From Taenia hydatigena (taxonomy: Eukaryota > Platyhelminthes > Cestoda > Cyclophyllidea > Taeniidae): a stretch of 64,000 nt of DNA. A program made the translations under genes and the position numbers. Within the stretch, counting starts at the first letter, position 1; each line of letters starts with the position of its first letter. The DNA lies in contig JADWOT020001899.1 of assembly GCA_036345935.2 (NCBI GenBank), positions 26,687 through 90,686 of the forward strand, written 5' to 3'. Positions 47,147 through 58,359 of this stretch are shown in pieces. Below the pieces are notes generated by a model, which ran no database searches, was not told where the DNA came from, and worked only from the letters and a program-made list of their open reading frames with translations.

Positions 47147-47851
47147 CAGGCAAATGTGCACTGGCAAACGGTAAGCTTCATCTGCTTCCTTGCTTACGCG
47201 CTTTTTACTTGTTTATTGACTGGGTTAATTGGCTGGTGGAGGCTTGGGTGGATAGACAGGCGAAGGTGTGGGAATCTGCTTATCTCGCTGTCTATGGACC
47301 CACCCGCCTGGTTTTCTTGATCAGCTTCACTTCAGCGGTATGAGATGTGGCGTTGGAAAGTTTGTACAGTCCTGTCTGATGAGTGGTCGTGCTGAAATCG
47401 CTTCGTCTGCGTCAGAACATCTGACTGTCGTAGATGCTAAAAGTAACACCTTCCTGACGCNTTTGGCGTCTCCCTTGGATCAGCTGGGTTAATATTCCCG
47501 ACAACCATTAATCAGTTGACGTCTCTTAAGGCAGGCAAATGTGCACCGGTAAACGTTAAGCTTCGTCCTTTTATTACGCGCTTTTCACTTATCTGTCAAT
47601 TGGGCTAATTGGCTGGTGGAGGCATGGGTGGATAGACAGACGAAGGTGAGGAGATCTGTTTATCTCGCTGTCTAGGGACTTACCCGCCTGGTTTTCTTGG
47701 TCAGCTTCACTTCAGCGGTATGAGATGTGGAGTTAGAACGTTGGTACGGTCCTGTCCGATGTGAGTGGTCGTGTTGGGATCACTTCGTCTGCGTCAGAAC
47801 AACTGATTGTCGGTGATGCCAAAAGTAATACCTTCCTGACACCCTCGTGGT
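47147..47851 (+). repeat. Direct duplication, period 385 bp, with an N in unit 1
   Basis: Unit 1 is 47147 to about 47468 and unit 2 about 47532-47851, separated by about 63 bp of non-duplicated sequence. Landmarks are 'caggcaaatgtgcac.gg', 'attggctggtggaggc.tgggtggatagacag' and 'cagcttcacttcagcggtat'. Identity is about 88% by eye. The single N at 47461 falls at the end of unit 1, a natural place for an assembly ambiguity. Confidence 0.85.
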
Positions 47852-50800
47852 GCGTGGTGATCGCATTATTGCTGCTAACAATGGTTAGGATGGAAGTTGC
47901 TCATAGTGGAAAGGAGTGGAATGCTTCGCCATGTTCAGTTGGCTTATTTGCGCACGGTACTTGTTCCACCGTTTGAAGCACACGCGTGCACTTGACTGGC
48001 CTATTGCACATGGTGTCGATTGACTGAGCGCTGTCATGCGTTTGTCCGATTCAGTAGAGTTGTAGGTGCACTAAGTAGTTTGGGAGGAGGAGGGGGGATG
48101 CCACCGACATAGACGTACCCAGAGTAATGGGCGCAAGCGTCTGATGCTTGGTTCGGTTCAGCCTTCACCACAATCCCGTGACATTAATTGGCTTTGTGTC
48201 TGTCGCACAAGTGCTTTTTTGCGGCACGCCACGTATTTTGCGGCGTATATACCGCAGCGATGAGGCCCCAGATACGGCAGCCGTTACAAGTAGTGTCTTC
48301 GCCTCTGTATCTACTCGTGGTATCCTTTTCCACCATCATACCCATTAATGGTGTTGTTTTGGGAGGATTTCTTTGCAAAGTACTAGATTTTTTGTGTAAG
48401 TTAATTGCACCCCTGTTCTTGTTCATTCACTTAGTTGGCCGGCTGGTAGAGATGCAGGGATAGGAGCTGGGTGAAGCGGCAAAGCTAGTGTCGGCTGTCT
48501 AATGGCCCTCCAGGCATTCTGTAAATCTTTATCAGCCAACTTATCAGCCTATTTTCTCAACTGTCGATCTGTTCCACTGTCCCTTCTCGACCCACGGAAC
48601 GTGTAGGGGTCAGCATGCGGTGAGCATATGAGGCTGGCCGAGACGGACTTGCCTACAGTGCATTTAAGTAGTGGAAAATGAGTAACTTTGGATGGCTACG
48701 ATGTTGGAAGAAAGCGCTTTGTTCAGACAGGTGGAAAGCCACTAAGAGAGTGTGAAAACACCAATTTTATGCTGGTAGAATACCCAGTTTGCTAGTCTTC
48801 GTACCGATTGACGGTAAGAGGAGGGGGCAGGTGTCAAGTACTGTGGCTCCAGGTGTGAAGGTGCTGCCGGAGATGAGATGCATCAATGCTGAAAGGCTAG
48901 CTAGGTCACACACTAGGCACCCCACAAAGCGCAGGAAATGGCATTTTTAATGAGTAAGTGTAGTACCTGTTGCACATGACTTGCTTTTGAAGTAGGGAAT
49001 TGCGCAAGGCGGTATTGGCTGGTTAATTGTTTAGCATCATCATCAACACAAGAGTTGCGTGCCTCATCGTCATGGGCTCATCCACATGGACACGGGACCC
49101 ATGACCGGTGTTCAATACTGTCAATCAGCGTCTTTCTTAGGGATTGCATTGTTATTCACCGGTGTCTGTAAATCGGTCAATGTCTGTCCACAGGGATGCC
49201 GGGCTCAATCAGGATTCATTACATCGAACTATGCCTATCACTGGAGACTCACCATCGAGTGCTTGGTGCATAGGGATTTTACAATTGATCTCCGCGTTAT
49301 TGCTTCCTTCCACTCTGCCATGGTTTATGTTTCCTGTTGGTAGGCATAAATTCACTTCTTTCTTTATTTGCTGTCCTCTTCATTTTAATACGCTTCTTGT
49401 TTGCCTATGCCTAGCGCTTTGCGAGAGATCGGTTAAGTGTTGTAATTTTAAAGTGCTTTTGAGGGAGTGATTGAAAGTTCACAGTTCTTGGTTCCCCTTT
49501 TTTATAACAGAGGCTCAGTTTCGCTTTTTAATGAACGAGTGCGAAAGGGCTCCCGTTATTCTGTTGACCACTTCCTCCTTACGGCACAGTTTTTCGCTAA
49601 ATCTATTTATTCCTGCGATTTCCTCGTAAAGGCTAATGTTTTTGAAAAAGAATTAAGGGCGATCACTTGACAAGCCGAAGTCATTTGACATTTGCTATCT
49701 TGTAAAGAGTAGACAACATTCGTCCGAAATTAAGCCTTCTTCATCGACTTAATCTCATTTTCTGTCGTCAATTTTTTTTTCTGTGCCATCTTTGCCTCGC
49801 GCCTCTAAGTGCTTGTCATTCTCAAGGTAGAGAGATTGATAAGTAGATCCTAAACGCTTTATTTGTAATAGTTGTTCCTTTTGCTGGCCTTTGGATGAGC
49901 CCTCAACGTACACCATTTATTTTCATAATGATCCCCTGCGATTCTCACTCCCACTCAAAGCTTCATTTTGAGAGGGGCGGCCTCTTAGGTCATGGACAGA
50001 ATTAGCTTGCGTAGTATCTTTCACAATCTGTGCATCCGTTCCGCAATCTTTAGAGTTTGTCCTTATCTGGAGCAGTAAGACGAGTAGTTGTGGTCTGTAT
50101 TTCATCAGAGTAAACCGTTTAGCAGGGTTTGAGCTTGACCAGAATCCATCTGACGATGATCAGGCCGCAGCACATGTGTAGCGTGGCATTTAGAAGGGAC
50201 AGTCCCATGCATATCTAATTACTTCGGCTTTGTAAACATCCCAATTGCGATTTACTTTTAGTCAGGCACAACGGAAGAGAAGATGCTTTAACAGGAGGTG
50301 CACCAGAAGGCACTGAGCAGTGTCAAGTAGACGCTAGATATCGAGAAGTTTACCTAACAAATAAAGGTAGCGGGTGGACTGAAAACCAACATTTGCGTTA
50401 TCGCTACTGACCGGTAGAAGTCTATGCCGCTCAATCGTCAAATTGCTGAAAGGGCTGGCGATCGTAAACGCCTTATTTCACAAGAATCTTAGCTCATCAT
50501 CGCACTTTGTGCGCAGGCACTGGCGCTGGTCTTTGTCATTCTTGATAAATGATGTCTCTTTCATGCATTACGTGAGCTGGCGCTTACTACTCTACGTGAC
50601 ATCGCCGCATTATGATTGTTCATGCAGACATAAAACCGGCACCTCTGTTCGGACCTTATTTCCTTCGTATTGAACGGGGCTGCTTGCTGTTTTCGCTTCG
50701 CAGGTTTAAGTATCGATGATGTGTGAATCGAATGCAGACGAGAGGTCCGCTATCCAAAGCGGGTTATAAGTGCAATTTGTCGGTGTGGAAACACCGCTAC

Positions 50801-51199
50801 CACCGCAAGGTCCATGAAGACCATGCGTCGAGAGGAAGAGGGGCACTAGAATGATTAGTTGTCGTCTGGCAGCATTTTAATGTGGAACAGCGCAAAACTC
50901 TCAAAGCTCTGAATTCTTACCGTTCCAAATGCCTACATCTCCCTTTCCAAGCTATAATGGTGTCTTTACAGTGTTGTATGTTTCTTTGAATTTCCCATCA
51001 TTAGTAAACTTAAGAATTTTACTCTCTTACTCGTGTTTTTTTGCAAACAGAGGAAGGTGAGGATTGAACGGGTTTGCGCAGGTGATGATAAATTTGCTTG
51101 TTGATTGACGCGGATGAGGCGTGTGGGGTGAGGTGGTCCACTGTTGCGTTTAGAGTGAGGCATCATCACCTGCGGCTTGGGTGTTGGAGTGTCCCTATG

Positions 51200-51328
51200 G
51201 TGGATAAGCAAAGAAGTAAGTCATGTCAAGCCAGAGAACCGTCTTGTGGATATGGGCTGTTTGGAAGTAGTACAAACGGTCAATTAGGTGTGGGGACCCA
51301 TTCGCCCATGACCCACGATCCACAGTAA
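51200..51328 (+). pseudogene. Possible RCC1-type repeat fragment
   Basis: The frame contains GYGLFGSSTNGQLGVGTHSP, close to the RCC1 blade signature (W/F-G-x-N-x-x-G-Q-L-G-x-G). RCC1-like beta-propellers occur in nucleotide-exchange factors and HERC/ALS2-type proteins. The frame ends in TAA at 51326, which overlaps a weak donor (CACA|GTAAAT). One blade alone cannot identify a gene, and no second blade is visible nearby. It may be one exon of a gene in the G/T-skewed domain, a relic, or chance. Confidence 0.27.
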
Positions 51329-51600
51329 ATTCGCCTAACTTTGTTGTCTCTGCTGTGATCAAGACGTGACACAATCCACGTTGGTAGAATCATTCACGCT
51401 TGTAGTGTTCGTGTTGGTGGATGCCTAATTGCTCCCCATTGGCGAGCTTTATGCGTCTTGAGCGCATTCAGCAGGCACGATTTGAGTAAATGCAAGTCGA
51501 GGTAGTTAAGATTCTACTTCGAATGTGTTTCCGCGTGTAATCCACGCTATCGTCGAATTGAGTGCCAATTGGCAGATTAGAATGGCCGGATTGTCGTATG

Positions 51601-53759
51601 GCTTCACTAGGAGTGAGATTGTCGCTTTACAATTCAGTTTGCTTTTGTGGGTACGAAAATCTCCCGTTGGGTTGAAGTAGATTCCGCGTTCAGTTTTGAA
51701 TAGTGAGCATTAAAGTAATCTGCAAAAGGATCTTGAAAGCATTGCTATCAAAATAGGAGAGACTAGACTGATTGTCGCAAAGTTTATCAAATGTAACCCC
51801 AATAGACGATGAAAACAGCATCATTTAGAATGCAAGCTGTTCAGTTCTGAAGCAGAGGCAGCCAATGTTGAGGTTCCGTATGCGTAACCCATCACATTAA
51901 AAGTCTACTGATGGTTGGCACATTCTACTTCCATGTTTTCTCTACGAAAACACAAAGGTTGTGCAGACTAAACAATGAGTGAAGAGCGCAAACATAGATG
52001 TGAATCCTATTCACTATCTGTTGCCAGTAGGAGGCCTCGTCAGTCGCTTAAAATTTCTGCGGCCAGGTCAACTCCTATTGAGGCTCGTTTCCACTACTTC
52101 CACTCGGCGTATTTAAAAGGCTTTTCAATCATTGAGAAGGATTCATTGAGCAGCTAACGACGGGAAGGACTGAGACTAATCGCACAGTCATACGCACTCT
52201 CATTTGAAAATCGTAGGTAATGATGGTTGCTTGATGCCTTACTAAATTGCTACGTTACTTGTCGATTGAGTAATCACTCTTACAAAAGGAGAATCATTTT
52301 ATATGCAGCGAGGATGTTCACGTGTTGGCACAGTTGTGAAGTAGTAATGTTGTCTATGAGTTGTCCACTTCCAGCTGTTGGAGGCCACGGCCTCAATTCA
52401 TGTGATGATCAGACCTAAGGAAGTACTACATAGTAGCCCACCCCTCCCTGCTACAAATTCAACCGCTAATGCCTTTGCATCGAAACCAAATTGAAGGAAA
52501 TTAAGTAGGAGAAACAGATTCATCATGTGGGCACTAGAAGACGGTGACCCACCGTAAAGGGGAACTTTGTGCGTTACTTTAGTGGCACCTCTGCAATGTT
52601 CGCACTTATGTCTCCCTTTAATCGTAGGACAGGAAGATGAAATAATTAACACACGGTTCGCCAACTCAACTGGAATGACTCCGTAGTTAGCACTAAGGGA
52701 AAGATAATAAATGGGCAATCGTTCGGGGCCTAATCAACTTACGTGAATGTCTATTCAGTATAAATAAGTTGTTATGCGCCTTTTTTAAGGATCATGTGCG
52801 TTCAATGCCAATGTGTTAGCAGAAGGCACAGAAATCCGCCTCGTTAATGAACGTTAAAGCTATGCTTGCGAGTACTTAAATGGAGTGGACACAAGATTGC
52901 TCTTACTCACCATATCATTTCGTAGGTACAGATTCGTGCAAAGGTGTGACTAGTATGCGATATATAGCATTGCCAAATGATGAATAATGTAAGCCATACC
53001 TGTAGTGGAGCTGGGAAGATCCAGTTTTATATTTGAAGGAGTGGTAACATTTAAGTAGGATAGATGAGAAACGTCGCTGTTATATATCGTTTAAAAACAG
53101 AACTAGAATCAAACGAAAATAAAAAACTTTGCTGGACATGAGTACAAAGTTCACAAAACCTGACCATTTAGTCCCGGACGTCAAATGTAGTGAATCACGC
53201 ATCGTTTAAGATCGAAAATAAATAACCATAATGCTTGCAATTTTTAAGACACATTTCAACCGTCGGTCGCATATTTTGTTAAGTGAAACAAGTCTTTAAG
53301 TTAACAAACTCGCTCACCATTTTCGAGGTCATCAGCGGTAACTGCTTTTCACCTCGTTGGAAAATCGGATTCATTGCTAAACTAAAGTGCCATGATGCTG
53401 GCAGAAGTAGGGCGTATTTTTCCAGAGACTTGGCTTGGTTACTGAGAATTACTGGGTGAAAATGGATTTACGGGCCATGAATTTCACTAGAATGCATCGC
53501 GTCTGACTGGAGCATAATTTGATCATCATGAGTCCTCTAAAGAGCGAATCAGCAATCTGCCTTTGGCATCTGGTAAGAATTTACTGCATCTTATGGTTTC
53601 TTACTATGTTTGTCATGCATAAACTAGCAGTAGCCACTTCTAGACAATTAAACTTTGCTGTTTATTACCAAGACTTCAAGGCAAGGCTGCTAACCGCCAT
53701 CGGAAATGTCCGAATGGCATTGGCTTTTGACTGGTAGCTTAGATCAATGCAATTTTTTT
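51601..53759. other. Intergenic, no supported gene
   Basis: One ATG frame of 60 codons (51975-52157) reads MSEERKHRCESYSL... with a fair start context (aacaATGa) and no known domain. The rest is AT-rich with short frames. I see no repeats. Confidence 0.4.
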
Positions 53760-55580
53760 TCATTAACTCGGTTCATTTTTATTTTACTCAATCAAGTGGC
53801 TAGATGAGTGGCAGGCAAATTATTGTTGGAAAGGATTGGAGAGGGTAGGAAAGAGATGGAGAACACTGCACTGCAGCTCCGTACCTCGACCTCTTACCTC
53901 TTCGTCTCAACCTCAATTGTTCCTCTGTCTCGTTCAACTGAATATTCCTGGTGCATCGCTCCTACCGAAGAAGTGTATGGACCACCACCGCCATTCGTAA
54001 TGCAAAATAGCAATTCGTCCAAGCGTAGAATTAAGGCAGTCATCAGAAAAGCCCCTTTGTTAACACCAATCTTTAGGGGTGAGCCACTGAAACCTTTAAT
54101 CAGCATTCTGCCCTTTACTACGTTCGCTGTGCCGCACCTGCTCTTCATGTTTCAAATATTTTCTAAGTCCCTAAATAAGCAGCTGCATTAGAGACCGACT
54201 GATGTAAAACAACTTGTCCATTATTCATGTTCCGCTGCGGAAGCACTGTAGCATGGTACGCAAGTCTAGGCCTGACCAGATCCAACTAATATGGACAGGA
54301 TTAGTAAAAGCAAGATTAGCAACCTAGGCTAGATTATGACAAGCTTGGATAAAGTGCCTCATACGTCACCAGTTAAGTCAGCCCCAACACTCTGATTTGT
54401 CCCGTCTCATCAACTCGACACAACTCCATGCCAGGTAAATTGAGGTCTTCTTTTCCTTTCTCGCAGACATTAGGTATTTGAGGCACACACCCAAGAGGTA
54501 GAACTGGTGACGTCTTTGAAATTGGCAGAGAGGAGCTTTCCTGTCTACACCTTCTTTCTCATGTCCCTCCTACGCATCTTTGTTAAGTCTCCTTTGTCTC
54601 CTACTGCACTCTATATGCTCACATGTATTGCGCCTTGCATTGTCACATTGATTGCGCTTCCCATATGCAACTAATTCGGAAAAGGGCAGTAAGTGCTCCC
54701 TACAATACAGCTCCTTACCTTTATTTTTCACTTTGGCTTCACGAGAACGTCTCACTCCTCTGCCTCTGTTAAGTTTCTCTCACCTTCCCTCCTACCTTGT
54801 CGTCTATCGGTGTCCTCTTTGTAAGTTCCTCTTCATCTCTCCACTAGTCTTGATCTCGATTGTGGCATGATTAAATGATGCCCAGATTCATAATCAAGAT
54901 CAGACAAGCACGAGTTAGACTGGACCTGACTCAATCACACTCTACCCGAAACCAAATCTTGTTTTGGCATAGCTTAGCTTGGATTACCAATACTTCTCCA
55001 TTTCTATCATTTTTCCTGTCCCTTTACTTTGTCCCACACTACTTCGCCTCAATTCCATCCCCTATTTTTACGCCTCCTTTACTTATCCTTTCGAGAGCTA
55101 AGGTGGGCGTGCAGCTCCTACCTCTCACTTTGTAATTTGTAGGCTGACCAAATTCTCACCTGCCCAACTCACTTTCTAGTCCATGACGCTCTACAATAAA
55201 GAGTAAGATTATATGCTTTCCGGTCTAAACCGCCTGCTCCGTGTGTATGTCATTGTTCACTTTCATTCTCGTCCTTTTGAAGGCACATCTTGATTAATGT
55301 CTTACGAAAACAGGTAGGAACGTGTGTGTGCTTATGTGTATTTGGATGTAAAAGCACATTTTATTCCATCATAATCTTATAACTTGTCCTTCCAGCCAAT
55401 TAAATCGTCTACGAGGAGGGCGCTGAAACGCGATGAGGGTGAGGAGGAGAAGGAGAGAGGGGAGAATTGATCTTGGGCTTGGGGGGAGGTGAAGCTGAAA
55501 GAAGCGTGAGGGATGCAGAAGTGCGAGACGTTCTCATGGCGCTAAAGTAGAAAAATAAAGGTAAGGAGCTAATATGTAGG
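53760..55580 (+). repeat. Dispersed repeat R1, copy 3 (partial)
   Basis: Collinear with about 690-2440 of copy 1. The left 690 bp are missing. A 127-codon frame at 53808-54191 lies within it. The matching part of copy 1 is broken by stops and indels, so this frame is probably chance. Confidence 0.75.
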
Positions 55581-56683
55581 GATATGAAATAACTGAACTG
55601 ACGTTACTTCCTCTGCTTCCCCACTAGATGAATTGAAGCAGGACAGATGCGACCGAGCAGCTCAAAAGTAAGAACAACAAGGCAGGAAGGAACAGACAGA
55701 AATCCCATTACAAGGAAATGAATTAAAACATGTATTTTTAAATTAAACATGCCTTTTGACCGGTATTGCAATGACCAACTGTGGACACGCTTTATGGCCA
55801 GCAGAATTTTCTACAACTGTATCCAGTTATGAGCCGGACGAAACTCCTAACCGAGCAGAATTGCCAAAAGAGATCGATGGAGTTGAGATTAAGTATTCTG
55901 ATTTGCATGAAAATTTATTGACTGGCACGATTGGCTTGCGAAACGGTCTCTACACTCCTTGTATAGCTGTTCGTTTGTCGTATCACATATATGTGACACG
56001 CGTTCATTTAAAGTTTGTGATGACCGGAAACGTGCCACATTGAGACTCATAACGGCAATACTTGTGTTTAAAACGAGCACATCAATTGATAATAATTTTG
56101 ATTTTACTACCCTTAGGCAAGAATCCAATCGGTCTAAACAATTAGCTTCCATTCATTTGATTGTTTAAGTGGTACAATGCCTGAGGAGTTATGACGAGTT
56201 TTCCCATCTAACAGGTAGACCTTATATACAAACACATAAAACTGTGTTTGCGTCTGCTGTCTTGAGTGCTGTCTTCGCCTTCTTCCGTTCGCTGGAATTT
56301 GTCCTTTATTTGACCATGGATCAGGATCCTTCATCTATCTCCCTCTCGATGGTTAAATAGGCAATCGTGCATGGAACACCATAAGGCGATTGAAGTGTCC
56401 TGCAGCACTCCTTCGATGTGCGCAACAAGGAATAGTTTATGAGAATGCCGGAACAAACATGAGTGCAATTTACCCAAAATCGGGTCATTGTTCAATGGCT
56501 AATCTCTCCAGCTGCTGCCCATAAAGTCATTCATTCGAACGCCTTAGACTTTCACCTCTTCTCGCACGGCAGCACATCTGGGTGATTGTGAAACAGAAAA
56601 GTATTAACCAGTCTCTCTAATCAAGTAATGCTTGCAGAATTAATTAGCATCCAACTTTTAATCTTCGTAATGTAGCAATCAAG
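55581..56683. other. Intergenic with one unconfirmed frame
   Basis: A frame at 55771-56043 (ATG, 90 codons, +) reads MTNCGHALWPAEFSTTVSSY... and looks hydrophilic, but has no recognised domain, TATA box or splice sites. Confidence 0.35.
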
Positions 56684-58201
56684 CGAAATCACTCTGCGAC
56701 TCGAATCATATGCCTATTTCTTTGAAGACTTTTGTCACATGCTCTGCAATCTGTTGCGCGATTCGCACGTAACCATGCAATCTAAAAACTTGCCACAGAG
56801 TTAGAGTCACACCAGGTGCGTCGAACAACCAACCCGGTTCTTGTACACGGGTCGTGTTTTGCTGTAGACAGGTTTGAAGCGATGTTATTTTCACACCACA
56901 TGCCTCGTATCAACCATCACTAACGGCACCTACAGAAAAGTGCGAAGACCAAAAGGCTCTAATTGTATTTAAGCGATTTTTGAGCATAATATGAAATCAT
57001 GACTTTGCAAGCGAAATTTCATTTAGAGTCGCTGTTGCCACGCTATCGCTCTTTTTTTCTTTATTGAGGTCGTATGTAAATGTCCCCATTTATCGTTAGG
57101 CGAAGCTGAGCTGAATATTTCGTGCCTAGTACGACAGTTCAACTTAGGCTCACAGGATACAAACATTCTTTTATACCTCACATCATTGCTTGGAACTGAA
57201 CGATCTGGTCAAGCATTATTCTCATTTGCCTTTTGTCCAAAATATGTGGTCGCTTAAACTTTATTGCGTTAATCAAAAGAACCCTGTGACCTAATTATAA
57301 AGCCATTTATTCCTTCCACATCTTATGGGCTCTAGCCTACTTTTGCCGAAAAGCATACCATAAATCGCACTTGCCATCGGCCAGTAGCACTTCTGTTAAA
57401 TGGGAAAACAATAAACTCATACACAAGGGCACCATATGCTGCGAGATTAGCTACCTCTAGGCCTGGGGCTCGTATCTGCTAGCAAAACCGAATTGCTTTG
57501 TGGATTAGGATTTATTTCATGCTTACCAACATTATAGCCTTTGACATTTCCGAAGACGCAAAGTTGCGAATTCTACGGAACTTAACCCCGCTTTGAAATT
57601 TAGTGTCTATAACGTTATCATCTCTTCCTCATAAAGTGCGTATAAGCAGCAAAAGAGAAGTATAATGATCAAGGCGCAGCAAGACCTTTCTCGCTGTCAC
57701 ACAGGCAGAATTTGACGACGGTAAAGGAATGGTCACAATCATCAAGCACAGGAGGATAAGGGACGCTCTTGATGGAGATAAACGCAATAGGACTGATGCT
57801 ATTTCTGCAAAGGAAAAAAAATAAGGCTAAGTGGCTTGCCTTCGGACGGAAATAGGAAAAGTTTCTCTGCAACCTTTGCTAATGCCATCTTTCTAATACA
57901 TTATAAATTTATTGGGAAGAGGGAATAAAGTAGCTCTTAGTCATCTCTCCTTCGTGAGGATCAAGCGGAGCTTTAAGACTTTTCTAATCTTGGCATGTGA
58001 TCGTCTCCATCCCTTGTTATTCACAAAACTTGTTGAGAACCGACGACTCACAAAGCCCTTTTACATTAAGCCATTTAGCCTCAAAAGATCTGCCTATGTT
58101 ACGTTAGAATACTAATTACAAAGCATACACTCTACCACAAACTCTTTAAACTGTTACTGTTTGCTAGAACATAAATAAAGCGGCTATATTCGAACGACCA
58201 G
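56684..58201 (+). repeat. Segmental repeat R3, copy 2
   Basis: Copy of 24902-26535 plus 29320-29377, with the intervening 2.8 kb and a 235-bp segment absent. It carries small insertions of its own, for example about 19 bp near 56930 and about 40 bp near 58080. It ends about 160 bp before the start codon of the 594-residue gene, so part of that gene's upstream region is repeat-derived. Confidence 0.85.
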
Positions 58202-58315
58202 CCATAAATAATGCTGAGCACGGAAGATAACACCTTCGGAACCCACATGCTATGATAGTAACACATTCGACCCCGATAAATCAGGGGTCAGTGAGGTGTG
58301 ACCAGGCCATGAAGC

Positions 58316-58323
58316 TATAAAAG
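58316..58323 (+). promoter_or_regulatory. TATA box of the 594-residue gene
   Basis: TATAAAAG, with 36 bases between it and the ATG at 58360. Transcription starting 25-32 bases downstream would give a 5' leader of only about 5-15 bases. No ATG lies between the two, which supports the chosen start. Confidence 0.75.
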
Positions 58324-58359
58324 GAACACATCAAAATCGTCAAACATCAATTTGTTGCG

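Larger units (their letters stand above)
41300..51600 (+). other. Strand-skewed (G/T-rich) domain
   Basis: The + strand is visibly rich in G and T and poor in C over about 10 kb. In 42421-42480 I count G 28, T 18, A 10, C 4. The flanks do not show this. Such skew is typical of long introns transcribed in that direction. The better candidate exons here are also on +. The skew makes minus-strand frames look artificially polar (e.g. 46404-46763) and + frames artificially Val/Gly/Cys-rich (e.g. 41997-42194, 43362-43742), so most are left out. Confidence 0.55.

Noticed and set aside
53808..54191. 127-codon frame in R1 copy 3
   Set aside because: It is not open in R1 copy 1 and shows no domain.
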